From a virus: 64,000 nt of DNA. Shown piece after piece: positions 34,176 to 42,763 of this stretch. The stretch spans positions 16,784 through 80,783 of the IMG/VR virus record IMGVR_UViG_3300033142_000925; one strand, written 5' to 3'. The notes under the pieces are model-generated. The model did no database searches, was not told the DNA's origin, and saw only the letters and a list, made by a program, of their open reading frames with translations. Numbering within the stretch: the stretch's first letter is position 1; every line of letters begins with the position of its first letter. Position numbers and translations under genes: made by a program.

Positions 34176-37100
34176 CTACGGTAGATTTACTACCGAGTCA
34201 GTATTCAATACCGCACCTATGGACACTCCCGCCTCACCGAAGATAGCGTCCGTTTCGAACGGTTCCTTTCCCTTAACCCTCGCTACCGCAACAAGATTGA
34301 TCGGCGCTACATACTGGATCAGATTACTCAAGCTCGCGCCACCCGCAGTTGTCTCGATAAACACGACGTGTGCATTATCGGTAGGTGTAAGATCCACACC
34401 TCCGGTGATATCTCCAATGGTTCCCGAGGCCAACGTGTAAATGTTGGTTACCCGGTCCACTGAACTATAGATAAAACTTAGATAGTTTCCCGTGTCGTTC
34501 GGGTCCAAAATCCTTATGACCCCTGAATCAGGTACGTCATTCGGTGTTGGAGATACCGAGCGGGTTCCAAGCGCCAGCAAGATTGTCGCGTCTCCCAGCC
34601 TATTATTCGGGTTCAATGTTCCGACTGTAAACTCACCGCGCAGGATAGCTCTACTTCCTACTCCATCAGATCGATATGCCGCTGCCTTAACCCCAGAAGT
34701 CAAACCAATAATCGCCAAGGTCTGAAGGTTCGGTGGATCGTAGGTGTCACCAGCATTGTCGATAAGCTGGATATTCCTAACATCTGCCGTAGCAAGGTAA
34801 CCCTTCTCGATGTACACACCCTGAGCGCCCTGAACCAGTGTACCGGCTCTTGCACCCATCTGAGATGCACCACGCACCTCTGTAAAGGTAGACCATGCCC
34901 GCCTGTAGATTCTGCCCTCGGTATAATCGGCATCCGTCAGACCGGCCACATTTACCTGATAAACCGATTCCTTCATTAAGATGAACTTCCAGTACTCATA
35001 CACGGCCTTGACCGCCTGAGCGTTTACCGGGGTTCCAGCAACCGTTCGAGTAATATCACCCGAAACAACTATCTTGTAGTTCTTGTCGCCCACACCCCCA
35101 CCGATGTCTTTCGGTGCGCCATCAGCCGCCGCCGCATCACCCCAATCTGCCACCACTGAGGGGGTAAAAGTTCCACCGGAACCGGCCCCTGTCACAAGGT
35201 TTACAGCGTTGAACGGAGTAGCATTTGCCATCTCAACATAAACGTAGGTGTCATCGTACTCCATGAAATATCCCTGAGCCCCCGAAGTGGCCTGAGTCAA
35301 AAGCTCGCCAAGAACAAGGGCAATCGAGGGGGTCGCAGAGGTGAGACGCTTCTGAACCATCATGACCCGAATATCGGTATCGTATCCAGCTACCTCATCA
35401 GCGACCGCATTCACGGTACTGGTAGCGCCAGAAACTACTCCGGTGATTGTATCAGTGTTGACAAGGTTCGTAGCGCCCTTATTGTTCCAATAAATTGTTC
35501 CTGTTCCACCGACCGTAGCCTCAGTAACTACAACCCGTTTCGTAATAACCCCCGCGCCATCAACTATGATCGCCTCTTCACCGGCTTCGAAGGTTCCTGT
35601 TCCACCACTCTGCGTGGATGAATACTGCGCGGTATTGTTGTTCAAACTATCAGAACCGTTCGAGATGAATACTGCATTCTGACCACCAGCAGGGGTGTTA
35701 ACCTGTGCGGAGTCATAGGTACTGAAGTATGGCCGCAAGTGCCATGTCAGCGATCCCGCGTTGATCAACTGTCCCAGTGCTGGAACGGTCGGGTTGATAT
35801 ATCTCGGATTTGTAGATGTCTTGATTTTCACCAGCGCATCCACATGACCTTCCAACCACCACGAGTCCTGAACCTCTTCGTCCTGCTCTAAGAATAGATC
35901 CGGCTGCGGAGTCGGGTTCGAAATACTGTAGAAGAATCCATGATCCCCGATAGCGTTGACAACTCCCGCTGACTGGTAGTTTCCGATGAGGTTGTTTCCA
36001 GCACTATCCTTGAAAGCTCCCTTTTCAATGAACCTGAAAGAAAGGTCCGGGATAAGATAGTCATTCAGAATCGTATACAACTGGTCTCGTACATCACCAT
36101 CAAGGGCCGGTTTGTCATCCAACTGCCCAAGCTCTTGAAATAGCTCAACCGCGTATGTGTAAAAGGCATTCGCACTTCTCACAAGGTTCAAACTGAGAGT
36201 GGGGAAGATACCTCCCTGATTCACTCTCTGTTGTTTCCGTGAACCGTCCGGGATGTTTACCAGTGCCCCGGTATCCAGATAGAAGTTCTGAGCATTCTCA
36301 ACCTCTGCAACTTTAAGCCATGTATCATCGGACTGAAGCACTTCGATGTCTGCCGCGTCGTTCCAGTTTGCTCCTGTCTTTCCAGCAAGTATAAGTTTTC
36401 CACTGGCGTCACCGTCGTCGATCACCGCAAGGACACGTCCCTGAATGGTATTGGCAACCGAATCCTGTATGACATCCCCTACCGAGAAAACCGAACCGGC
36501 AACAAGGTTGTCGTAATACACAACATCTTGAATGTAGAGCGCATTGTTATTGATCCATGCTGCCGCTGAAACGTCCGAGTCGATCACACGTATGGACCCA
36601 AGTAGCGCTGTCCCGAACACTTTCTGAGCGTACCCTTGAGCCCCTGTCACTCCTGTAGTATCAGATATACGTGCATCGTCCGGTACAATGAGCGTTCCAG
36701 CATCATCGTAGTGGATGATCTCACAGTTGTTCGTATCTGTCGCTCCCGGAACTTCAAGAATCCCAGCAACCTGAGTGGTCCCGAGTTTCACACTATTATC
36801 CGTCTCAGTTCCGTCTGCCGCACATACGTTTGTGGCACTGATATCCAGAGTCTCATCATTCACAAAACCCGTTGTCAGTGTGTCTCCGTAGAATGTACCA
36901 TGCCCTGCTACCCCATCAATATTGTACTCGATGAACCGGATCGTCATGATCCCGGTCGCGCCCGATATCACAGCCCCGATCCTGATCAGGTCCTTTCCAG
37001 CTTCGATCACTCCATCAAAATCAAGTGTGCTTAGGACTTCGATGAGTTCGTTGTCCTCGAATTGTCCAAGTACGTTGGTGAGGGCCAACACACCGGTAAC

Positions 37101-37277
37101 AATCGGAGTTCCACCGGTTACCGACAAAATCTTTCCAAGCGCCCCGCTGTCTGCTCCCCGAACGTAGTCGCCGACTTCAGGGGCATTCGATGTACCAATA
37201 TCATAGGTCAGGAGACCGTCGATATGTGATATAACTTTAGCACTGTAATTAAAATCCCAACAATCTGATATAGCCAT
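34176..37277 (-). CDS. large structural protein, unknown family
   Basis: A 1033-residue beta-rich protein. It starts MAISDCWDFNYSAKVISHID and contains several repeated short domains with Gly/Asp/Thr phrases (DYVRGADSGALGKILSVTGG, SGATGIMTI, SVGDVIQDSVANTIQGRVL, SGAQGYFMEY), similar to modules that recur in phage decoration and fibre proteins. A helical segment near residues 390-440 (NAFYTYAVELFQELGQLDDKPALDG) is distinct. It lies among the presumed head/neck fibre genes. Its expression level and location in the virion are not deducible from sequence. No catalytic motif seen. Confidence 0.5.
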   Translation of the reverse strand: MAISDCWDFNYSAKVISHIDGLLTYDIGTSNAPEVGDYVRGADSGALGKILSVTGGTPIVTGVLALTNVLGQFEDNELIEVLSTLDFDGVIEAGKDLIRIGAVISGATGIMTIRFIEYNIDGVAGHGTFYGDTLTTGFVNDETLDISATNVCAADGTETDNSVKLGTTQVAGILEVPGATDTNNCEIIHYDDAGTLIVPDDARISDTTGVTGAQGYAQKVFGTALLGSIRVIDSDVSAAAWINNNALYIQDVVYYDNLVAGSVFSVGDVIQDSVANTIQGRVLAVIDDGDASGKLILAGKTGANWNDAADIEVLQSDDTWLKVAEVENAQNFYLDTGALVNIPDGSRKQQRVNQGGIFPTLSLNLVRSANAFYTYAVELFQELGQLDDKPALDGDVRDQLYTILNDYLIPDLSFRFIEKGAFKDSAGNNLIGNYQSAGVVNAIGDHGFFYSISNPTPQPDLFLEQDEEVQDSWWLEGHVDALVKIKTSTNPRYINPTVPALGQLINAGSLTWHLRPYFSTYDSAQVNTPAGGQNAVFISNGSDSLNNNTAQYSSTQSGGTGTFEAGEEAIIVDGAGVITKRVVVTEATVGGTGTIYWNNKGATNLVNTDTITGVVSGATSTVNAVADEVAGYDTDIRVMMVQKRLTSATPSIALVLGELLTQATSGAQGYFMEYDDTYVYVEMANATPFNAVNLVTGAGSGGTFTPSVVADWGDAAAADGAPKDIGGGVGDKNYKIVVSGDITRTVAGTPVNAQAVKAVYEYWKFILMKESVYQVNVAGLTDADYTEGRIYRRAWSTFTEVRGASQMGARAGTLVQGAQGVYIEKGYLATADVRNIQLIDNAGDTYDPPNLQTLAIIGLTSGVKAAAYRSDGVGSRAILRGEFTVGTLNPNNRLGDATILLALGTRSVSPTPNDVPDSGVIRILDPNDTGNYLSFIYSSVDRVTNIYTLASGTIGDITGGVDLTPTDNAHVVFIETTAGGASLSNLIQYVAPINLVAVARVKGKEPFETDAIFGEAGVSIGAVLNTDSVVNLP

Positions 37278-37280
37278 AGT

Positions 37281-37604
37281 TTACTCCTTAAACTCTTTGG
37301 GCCACTCGTCTTCAGGTATGCCCCACTGCTTCGCCATCTCTACGAAGGCTTGCTTTTCGTCATGGAACGCCTTTATGAGCCTGCCATTACGCATCCAGAT
37401 AAGATTCCCAGACACGGTATTTACTGTTTTCACAGCGCCGCACAAGCGACATCTGTGACCATCTATGAATACACCACAGGAGGGGCATATGGCATTAGCC
37501 CGTCCCTCCTCAGTAGATAGATCGGTACTTACTTCAACTTCGACCTCTCCTGAACCGTCCATGGCTCGTAAAGTTTCCTTCTTTGTAGTCTTCGTCTTAG
37601 CCAT
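37281..37604 (-). CDS. zinc-ribbon protein
   Basis: A 107-residue protein with a basic Lys/Thr start and two CxxC knuckles (CPSC near residue 40 and CRLC about ten residues later), a typical zinc ribbon, followed by an amphipathic helical C-terminus. It lies between two large beta-rich structural genes with only 4-10-base gaps. It may be a minor virion protein or DNA/RNA-binding regulator; nothing in the sequence decides this. Several other short Cys-knuckle proteins occur in this phage (45792-46190, 61552-61824, 63527-63829). Confidence 0.55.
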   Translation of the reverse strand: MAKTKTTKKETLRAMDGSGEVEVEVSTDLSTEEGRANAICPSCGVFIDGHRCRLCGAVKTVNTVSGNLIWMRNGRLIKAFHDEKQAFVEMAKQWGIPEDEWPKEFKE

Positions 37605-37613
37605 AAAACCCTC

Positions 37614-39878
37614 CTATGGTAAATTGACTGACTTATCTCTGATCATCGTAAAGGGAACACTGAAGGTTCCCGTTATGGTATCACTTGCTGCGTTGAACTT
37701 GAAGCCTTTCTTTCTGGCAATCACGCTCACAGCTTGACTTCCTTCATAATTATAGTTGTCCGTAAAGATGCCGCTCGCGTTCGTGACACCCTCCGTGATC
37801 AACACCCCTACATCAGTCTCAATTCTTACATTAACATCGGACACTGCCAACCCTGCTTCGTTTTTACAGGTCACTGTGAGAGACACCGTATTGACGATTA
37901 TCACCGCGCCTTGAGGACTGCCCGTAAAGTAATCGCTTCCGGGATTCGATGTTCCCGAAGCGTTGATTTTCACAATACCGTCCCGGTTGACCTGAAATCG
38001 GCAGTCATAGGTTTGTGATCCCCATGTTCCAGTATAGGTATTACACGTCTCGCTTCCTGAACCGGCAGCAAGGTACTCAACCTCCAACCTATTGGTAGCA
38101 TCCCCGCCTGAGTACTCGATAGCTATATGATATTCGGTCGCGGCGACTAAGGTATACTCGTCCTCGAACTCAAAAGATACATCTGCAAAAGAGGTTAGCA
38201 GTGTGGATATATCGAGCGTGTTGCTCGTTGCCAACGCGGTCCCGGTAGGCGCACCACCTGAATTGGCGTACAGCTTGCAAACTACATTTCCGGTCGGAGA
38301 GTTCTGCTTGCGGATACTCCAAATAGCCCGCGATAGACTTCCCGCCGTTCCTGTGAACTGCTGAGCTACTCGGGTTATCGAGCCTGAGTAGACATCAACA
38401 TCCCCATCCTCTGTAGGTTGGTAGGAATCGACCAACGTCGCGTTCGTCGAGTTCTCGATATCTCCGGTCACCGATCCGGTGAAGACCATATCGTCGTATC
38501 CGAAGGTTCCAACAACAGAATGATGAGCGCCTATAGTACACGCAACAAAGGAACAATCCTTTACATTGTGCGACGTGGACGCGAGCCGGACCGCTCTGCC
38601 CGGTGAATTGATAAACTGGCAGTATTGAACAAGCAAGGTAGATACAAGAATCTCAGCGCAGTTTTCAAAGGTGGATGAGAGTACCTTCTTGTCTATGTTC
38701 TCCACCTGTAGTGTGATTGTCGATAGATTCTGAAATATACAACCTCGAACACCGAACTTATCGACGTTCGTATCCGAAACATCCAACAACACGCCCACTG
38801 ATCCTGCGTCTTTGACGGTGAACCCTGAAATACCCCGTCCACCAGTTTCAGTTCCCATATAGATTTCGGTCGTACCTGTCCCATTGCCTACGAAATTGAG
38901 TTCGTAGAAGTCGGCCGGGAATGCGGTGTCTTTGAAAACCAGAATCTGGGACTCATCCTCAAAGAACGTGTTATCCGTCCCTACGTTATCCCCGATAATG
39001 ATCTTCCCTTGAATGAAATAAACTCCCTCTTTTTTTTCTATGATCCCGAACTTCTTGAGGTCCTCCCCATTGGAGGCATCGGTCATGAAGTCATCAAACG
39101 TAGCAGGAGCGCCAGAGGTGCCTTGCTCTAAGGTCAGACCTGTCCCATAGTACATAACATCCCACCAGCAGTTGATCTTTGAACCAAGAGCGGTAACCGT
39201 GAAGGACCAGCCCACATAATCGATATCTTCTGGATGCGGACCTATCGTGTAGGATGCTTCGATATTGTCATAGGCCGCATCCACGTGCATGGCAAACGGC
39301 ACCCATCCACCATCGTAACCCTGATCAGACCCGGCAAGCTCCCACTCCCCGTAGTTGTTGGTCGTGATCGTAGTAACTGAGTTAGTGGTCCCCGCTCCGG
39401 TCCCGGTTGGAATAGCCATCACGGAGCCTGAGACAATCTGTGTGGCACTCTCCACATACCACGTATTGGTCCCGTTATCATAGGACAACAGTTGCCCAAT
39501 CTGAACACCGTCATCAGTGACTTGTTTACCAACGTCAGAGGCCACACAGTTGATGTATCCCGCAGAAGATAGCGTGAACCATCTAACCTCGGCCTCGACC
39601 CTCATAATGATCCCACCATTGGCCTTGAGGTCAAACTGAGAGGGGGTAGCACCGAGCATCCATCCGACAATCAATCCCCCGCTCATATCAGTATGTGTGC
39701 CATCACCCGCTGACAGTAAATCGTAGAGATGGACGGAGGTCGTCTTGGATACCTTCTTGGAGAGCGAACCTGTTCCTTCGACATAGACCTCCTCATCCAG
39801 CGTGGGCGAACCACTCCAATCGGTGGTTGCGTCTGCTGCTGAGATTAAGGTCATATTAGGGACGACTACGCCTGCCAT
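37614..39878 (-). CDS. beta-helix-like structural protein with C-terminal Ig-like domain
   Basis: A 754-residue protein. Residues about 270-490 show repeated short strands with Asn/Cys/Ser turns (KFGVRGCIFQNLSTITLQV, VLSSTFENCAEIL, VQYCQFINSPGRAV, VKDCSFVACTIG), a parallel beta-helix pattern. A following domain (about 510-630) looks like a jelly-roll (TGNVVCKLYANSGGAPTG, then TEYHIAIEYSGG), and the C-terminal about 90 residues resemble a bacterial Ig-like/carboxypeptidase-regulatory-like domain (LTVTCKNEAGLAVSDVNVRIET). The set suggests a fibre or decoration protein that may bind surface polymers; inferred only. Its ATG overlaps the stop of the Cys-rich gene by 13 bases. Confidence 0.6.
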   Translation of the reverse strand: MAGVVVPNMTLISAADATTDWSGSPTLDEEVYVEGTGSLSKKVSKTTSVHLYDLLSAGDGTHTDMSGGLIVGWMLGATPSQFDLKANGGIIMRVEAEVRWFTLSSAGYINCVASDVGKQVTDDGVQIGQLLSYDNGTNTWYVESATQIVSGSVMAIPTGTGAGTTNSVTTITTNNYGEWELAGSDQGYDGGWVPFAMHVDAAYDNIEASYTIGPHPEDIDYVGWSFTVTALGSKINCWWDVMYYGTGLTLEQGTSGAPATFDDFMTDASNGEDLKKFGIIEKKEGVYFIQGKIIIGDNVGTDNTFFEDESQILVFKDTAFPADFYELNFVGNGTGTTEIYMGTETGGRGISGFTVKDAGSVGVLLDVSDTNVDKFGVRGCIFQNLSTITLQVENIDKKVLSSTFENCAEILVSTLLVQYCQFINSPGRAVRLASTSHNVKDCSFVACTIGAHHSVVGTFGYDDMVFTGSVTGDIENSTNATLVDSYQPTEDGDVDVYSGSITRVAQQFTGTAGSLSRAIWSIRKQNSPTGNVVCKLYANSGGAPTGTALATSNTLDISTLLTSFADVSFEFEDEYTLVAATEYHIAIEYSGGDATNRLEVEYLAAGSGSETCNTYTGTWGSQTYDCRFQVNRDGIVKINASGTSNPGSDYFTGSPQGAVIIVNTVSLTVTCKNEAGLAVSDVNVRIETDVGVLITEGVTNASGIFTDNYNYEGSQAVSVIARKKGFKFNAASDTITGTFSVPFTMIRDKSVNLP

Positions 39879-40282
39879 TCAGCCTCCCTCTTCTTTGCAA
39901 ACTCGGCGATCTCTACACGGTCGTCTCCCCGGCAGTCATAGGACAAGCACGAGGCTGGTGGGTTCGGCCATACAGAACATTTCCCATCGATATGATAAGG
40001 ACACCCTTTATGGGGATCGACCGCCAAGGTAGCGAGATGAGTAGGCCGACCTGTTTTCTCTTTGAGCCAGTCAGGTGTATCGATATAGTGCATCTTGAAC
40101 TTTCGGTTCAGGAACTCATCTCGATTCATGACGGGGAATAGACTCCCTTTGCAACACGGAGCCTCACACCCTTCACACATGGATGGTTGACGCGGACCTT
40201 GCTCTATGGTCGCTACTTTGAGTTTGTCGCCGTTAGCGGCTATCGTGATGTTCCACACTTGAACAAGGTGTTTATCTTCCAT
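39866..40282 (-). CDS. YkgJ-like Cys-cluster protein
   Basis: A 138-residue protein with CEGCEAPCC in its N-terminal third and further cysteines in GCPYHIDGKCSVWPNPPASC and SYDC, the arrangement of the YkgJ (CxxCxxxCC) family thought to hold a metal or Fe-S cluster. The family function is not settled. Finding it between structural genes is unusual. It overlaps the beta-helix-like gene downstream by 13 bases and follows the upstream gene with a 9-base gap, so it is co-expressed with virion proteins. It could modify or mature a virion protein, but no substrate is evident. Confidence 0.65.
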   Translation of the reverse strand: MEDKHLVQVWNITIAANGDKLKVATIEQGPRQPSMCEGCEAPCCKGSLFPVMNRDEFLNRKFKMHYIDTPDWLKEKTGRPTHLATLAVDPHKGCPYHIDGKCSVWPNPPASCLSYDCRGDDRVEIAEFAKKREAEWQA

Positions 40283-40291
40283 CCTGTTTTC

Positions 40292-41068
40292 CTACGGTAT
40301 CTGATCAAGTGTCAGATACGCAATTCCACCCGACGGGGCAGCTATAAGTTCAACCTCATGTACTGCCATCCGTACTTCAATCTGCTCCGTCAACCTTGAA
40401 GCCGCAGTAACTATAACGAACGTGGTGTTATTCAACCTCACAGAGTATGAGCCCTCTGTGGTCCCTGTTACAATAATACTAACTACGGGAGCGGGAACAC
40501 CTTCGATCACACCCCCACTGCTAACTTCAAGCAACTCAATAACACCGTCGGCATTTCTTCTTACAAATATCACGTTATACTTTGCATAAAACGCCGCGTT
40601 GTAACTATCCAAAGCCGTAGTGGGTACACCATACGGATCAGGAAGAGAACTTTGACCGGTCAGAGTTACACGTCTAAGGCCACCCGTGGTAGCCTCATCA
40701 TAATTGTTAGTAGCAGCACATTGAACTACTATCCAATAAGTAGCTCCGGCAACTAATGGAAAAGCTGCGATAACAGCAGAGTACCAACCCACCGTATTTA
40801 ATATCGTTGTACCCCTTCCGATGGCACTTACAATATTTCCGGGTCGATCATTTCCAGAATCATGATCATATAGAGCTATTTCAAAATCTTCAGAGGTATT
40901 CGACGCCAATGATTGATACCAGCCAAGTTCCTTAATTTCGTTTACACCCGCCGGGGCCGTGACCTTTATACCAATGGCGCTGTCACCCAAAGATTCACTT
41001 GTTCCAACGGGATCAACTGTAGGCGCAGTTAATACAAACCCCGCATTGGTTCCTGTTACTATAGCCAT
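40292..41068 (-). CDS. structural protein with jelly-roll-like N-terminus, paralogue of next
   Basis: A 258-residue protein. The N-terminal about 165 residues are beta-rich (NEIKELGWYQSLASNTSEDFEIALYDHD, then ATYWIVVQC), resembling lectin or carbohydrate-binding jelly-rolls. The C-terminal about 85 residues closely match the complete 95-residue product of the next gene (shared SYSVRLNNTTFVI and GGIAYLTLDQ endings). The C-terminal part is therefore probably the virion-anchoring domain and the N-terminal part an exposed add-on. Part of the capsid-decoration/fibre gene block. Start ATG at 41068. Confidence 0.55.
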   Translation of the reverse strand: MAIVTGTNAGFVLTAPTVDPVGTSESLGDSAIGIKVTAPAGVNEIKELGWYQSLASNTSEDFEIALYDHDSGNDRPGNIVSAIGRGTTILNTVGWYSAVIAAFPLVAGATYWIVVQCAATNNYDEATTGGLRRVTLTGQSSLPDPYGVPTTALDSYNAAFYAKYNVIFVRRNADGVIELLEVSSGGVIEGVPAPVVSIIVTGTTEGSYSVRLNNTTFVIVTAASRLTEQIEVRMAVHEVELIAAPSGGIAYLTLDQIP

Positions 41069-41083
41069 CTATTCGTCCCCCGC

Positions 41084-41371
41084 TTACGGCATCTGATCGA
41101 GAGTGAGATATGCAATTCCGCCTGCCGGTACAGCTACAAGTTCAACCTCGTTCACTGACATTCTAACAAAAATCTGCTTGGTCAACTGAGCCGCCGCCGT
41201 GAGTATCACAAACGTGGTATTGTTCAACCGAACAGAATACGATCCCGCTGTAGCCCCGGATACAATGATACTTGTTACCGGAGCCGGAATGCCGTCAAGA
41301 GGTGTAGCATCACTGTTCGTGGCATTCATCTCAATGATACCGTCTGCCCTTCTTAAAATTGCTAAAGCCAT
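41084..41371 (-). CDS. small structural protein, paralogue of the 258-residue protein's anchor
   Basis: A 95-residue beta-rich protein whose sequence aligns along nearly its whole length with the C-terminal part of the 40292-41068 product (RADGIIEM versus NADGVIELLEV, SYSVRLNNTTFVIL versus SYSVRLNNTTFVIV, GGIAYLTLDQMP versus GGIAYLTLDQIP). The two genes are adjacent, so one is a tandem duplicate. Likely a small capsid or neck surface protein. ATG 41371 has AGGAGTAAC ahead. Confidence 0.6.
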   Translation of the reverse strand: MALAILRRADGIIEMNATNSDATPLDGIPAPVTSIIVSGATAGSYSVRLNNTTFVILTAAAQLTKQIFVRMSVNEVELVAVPAGGIAYLTLDQMP

Positions 41372-41391
41372 TTGTTACTCCTCATGCTTAA

Positions 41392-41766
41392 TTATAGCAC
41401 GTTCCGCCACTCCCAAAGAGTGCCGGTCTTGTCTGCTTCTATCAATAGAACCTTATCCTCATCCACGCACCGTAACCCGATGAGCCACACATGACTTCTG
41501 CTTGTGGACCCTCCACTTACGGATACCTGAACTGAGGTTCTTTTCCTGTATTCAATTTTAGTCTTTCCCATCTCGGGGAACTTGATACGACGCCCACCGT
41601 GTATGATGAACGTGTTACTCACGCAATCCACATAAATGGAGTTCGCATTCCATAGGAACATGATCGACTTGATCTGATCCTTGATAGCGAATAGGTCTTC
41701 GAACTTTACTTCGTGAGGGCTGGGTTCATTCTCAACCGACACGATTATTTCCAGTTTATCTTCCAC
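41392..41766 (-). CDS. small structural protein, unknown
   Basis: A 124-residue protein with an acidic N-terminus, a helix (FEDLFAIKDQIKSIMFLW) and a beta-rich C-terminal half (YRKRTSVQVSVSGGSTSRSHVWLIGLRCV). No family recognised. It lies in the decoration-protein block after a small hairpin that follows the preceding gene, with ATG at 41766 just after GAAGTG-type weak ribosome signals (GAGAGAAG). A virion role is inferred from position. Confidence 0.45.
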   Translation of the reverse strand: MEDKLEIIVSVENEPSPHEVKFEDLFAIKDQIKSIMFLWNANSIYVDCVSNTFIIHGGRRIKFPEMGKTKIEYRKRTSVQVSVSGGSTSRSHVWLIGLRCVDEDKVLLIEADKTGTLWEWRNVL

Positions 41767-41792
41767 TTCTCTCTTCTCCTGAGAAAATGCAC

Positions 41793-41811
41793 AAACCCCC
41801 GATTAAGGGGG
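41793..41811 (-). terminator. hairpin, weak terminator candidate
   Basis: A 5-bp all-GC stem (CCCCC/GGGGG) with a six-base loop GATTAA, followed on the minus strand by TTTGTG. It lies in the 51-base gap between two structural genes. The T-run is only three bases, so it may attenuate rather than terminate. Confidence 0.45.
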
Positions 41812-41817
41812 TAGCGC

Positions 41818-42351
41818 TTACTGTTCGTCGTACTGGAAAGTGATCGTTTTTTGGTTGAGCCCTCCTGCGGGAGTGTTCTCGGTCACATCCAGTTGCAGAA
41901 CTATCCAATCGCTGTACGCCGGGGCCGCAGTGATCTGGCCCGAAAGCCCGCCGCCTATCCCGATGTTGGCGCTGGCCGGTTCTACTTCAGGCATGACTTG
42001 ATCCGCATCTGCCGAGTCCGCTTCAATAGGCCCACCTACAAGGTAGGACGCTGCTGAGTAACCCGATATACGTAGATTTGTAGACATGCCCTCTTCTGTT
42101 AGCCATCCACCACCGAGATTCGACAACCATATTTTGATGTTGTCCACGATGGTGGACCCACCCATATCAGACACGAATAACCGGAGCCACTTCTCGAAAG
42201 CGTGACCGTCGGCTTGCGCGGTTATAGGGTAAGTTGCAGGGACCAACTCCGAAGAGTCATCGGACCCCATATTGATATTGTTCGGATCGACCGTTTCTAC
42301 GGAACCGGCCTGCGGACCATTTGTCTCCGCTATGACGACTGTGGCAGCCAT
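41818..42351 (-). CDS. structural protein, probable capsid-associated
   Basis: A 177-residue beta-rich protein. Features include an early acidic turn (GSDDSSELVPATYPI), an aromatic region (KWLRLFVSDMGGSTIVDNIKIWLSN) and a C-terminal strand (YSDWIVLQLDVTEN). It is encoded right after the small capsid protein downstream of the major capsid gene (four-base spacing), so it is probably abundant in the virion. No family can be named. Strong ribosome signals are not evident; coupling to the upstream gene is likely. Confidence 0.5.
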   Translation of the reverse strand: MAATVVIAETNGPQAGSVETVDPNNINMGSDDSSELVPATYPITAQADGHAFEKWLRLFVSDMGGSTIVDNIKIWLSNLGGGWLTEEGMSTNLRISGYSAASYLVGGPIEADSADADQVMPEVEPASANIGIGGGLSGQITAAPAYSDWIVLQLDVTENTPAGGLNQKTITFQYDEQ

Positions 42352-42354
42352 GGG

Positions 42355-42678
42355 TTATTCAGCCCACGCAAGCCATGTCACGATCAGAGCATCCCCGGAG
42401 GTATCAGTTCCGCCTGTATTGTCAATTTCAGCGTCCACTCGGATCAACTGACCCTCATCAGTATTCAAAACAAACTCTGCGGTCCTATCTACCAGTGCAG
42501 CGGTTGTGGTTGTCACCTCAATAACGCTCACAAGCTGATCGCCCTTCTTGATGTCAGCAACAGTAAAAATACCTGCGGTGGAACCATCAATAGGTGCCTG
42601 ACGTACAAAAGGCGTCGGACGCTCAAGCATCTGTCGCCATATTGGAATAGCTCTCTGGATTCTTTCTTTAAAACTCAT
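42355..42678 (-). CDS. small capsid/decoration protein
   Basis: A 107-residue protein. Start ATG 42678 with GAGGAG ahead; the frame is open 13 codons further, but that stretch lies in the hairpin region after the capsid gene. The N-terminal helix (MSFKERIQRAIPIWRQML) precedes a beta-rich body (TAGIFTVADIKKGDQLVSVIEV, then LIRVDAEIDNTGG), the size and position of head decoration proteins next to the major capsid gene. This role is inferred from position; no direct family match. Confidence 0.55.
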   Translation of the reverse strand: MSFKERIQRAIPIWRQMLERPTPFVRQAPIDGSTAGIFTVADIKKGDQLVSVIEVTTTTAALVDRTAEFVLNTDEGQLIRVDAEIDNTGGTDTSGDALIVTWLAWAE

Positions 42679-42701
42679 TTCATTTTCTCCTCGATCAAGA
42701 T

Positions 42702-42731
42702 AACCGGGAGCCCTCATTGAGGACCCCCGTT
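42702..42731 (-). promoter_or_regulatory. strong hairpin after the major capsid gene
   Basis: On the minus strand AACGGGGGTCCTC and GAGGGCTCCCGGTT form a long interrupted stem (arms AACGGG/CCCGGTT and GTCCTC/GAGGGC, loop AAT). No T-run follows, so it is more likely an mRNA-stability or processing element that sets capsid mRNA level than a terminator. Confidence 0.45.
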
Positions 42732-42763
42732 ATGAATAATCTCAATTCAAAAGGTCAACGACC

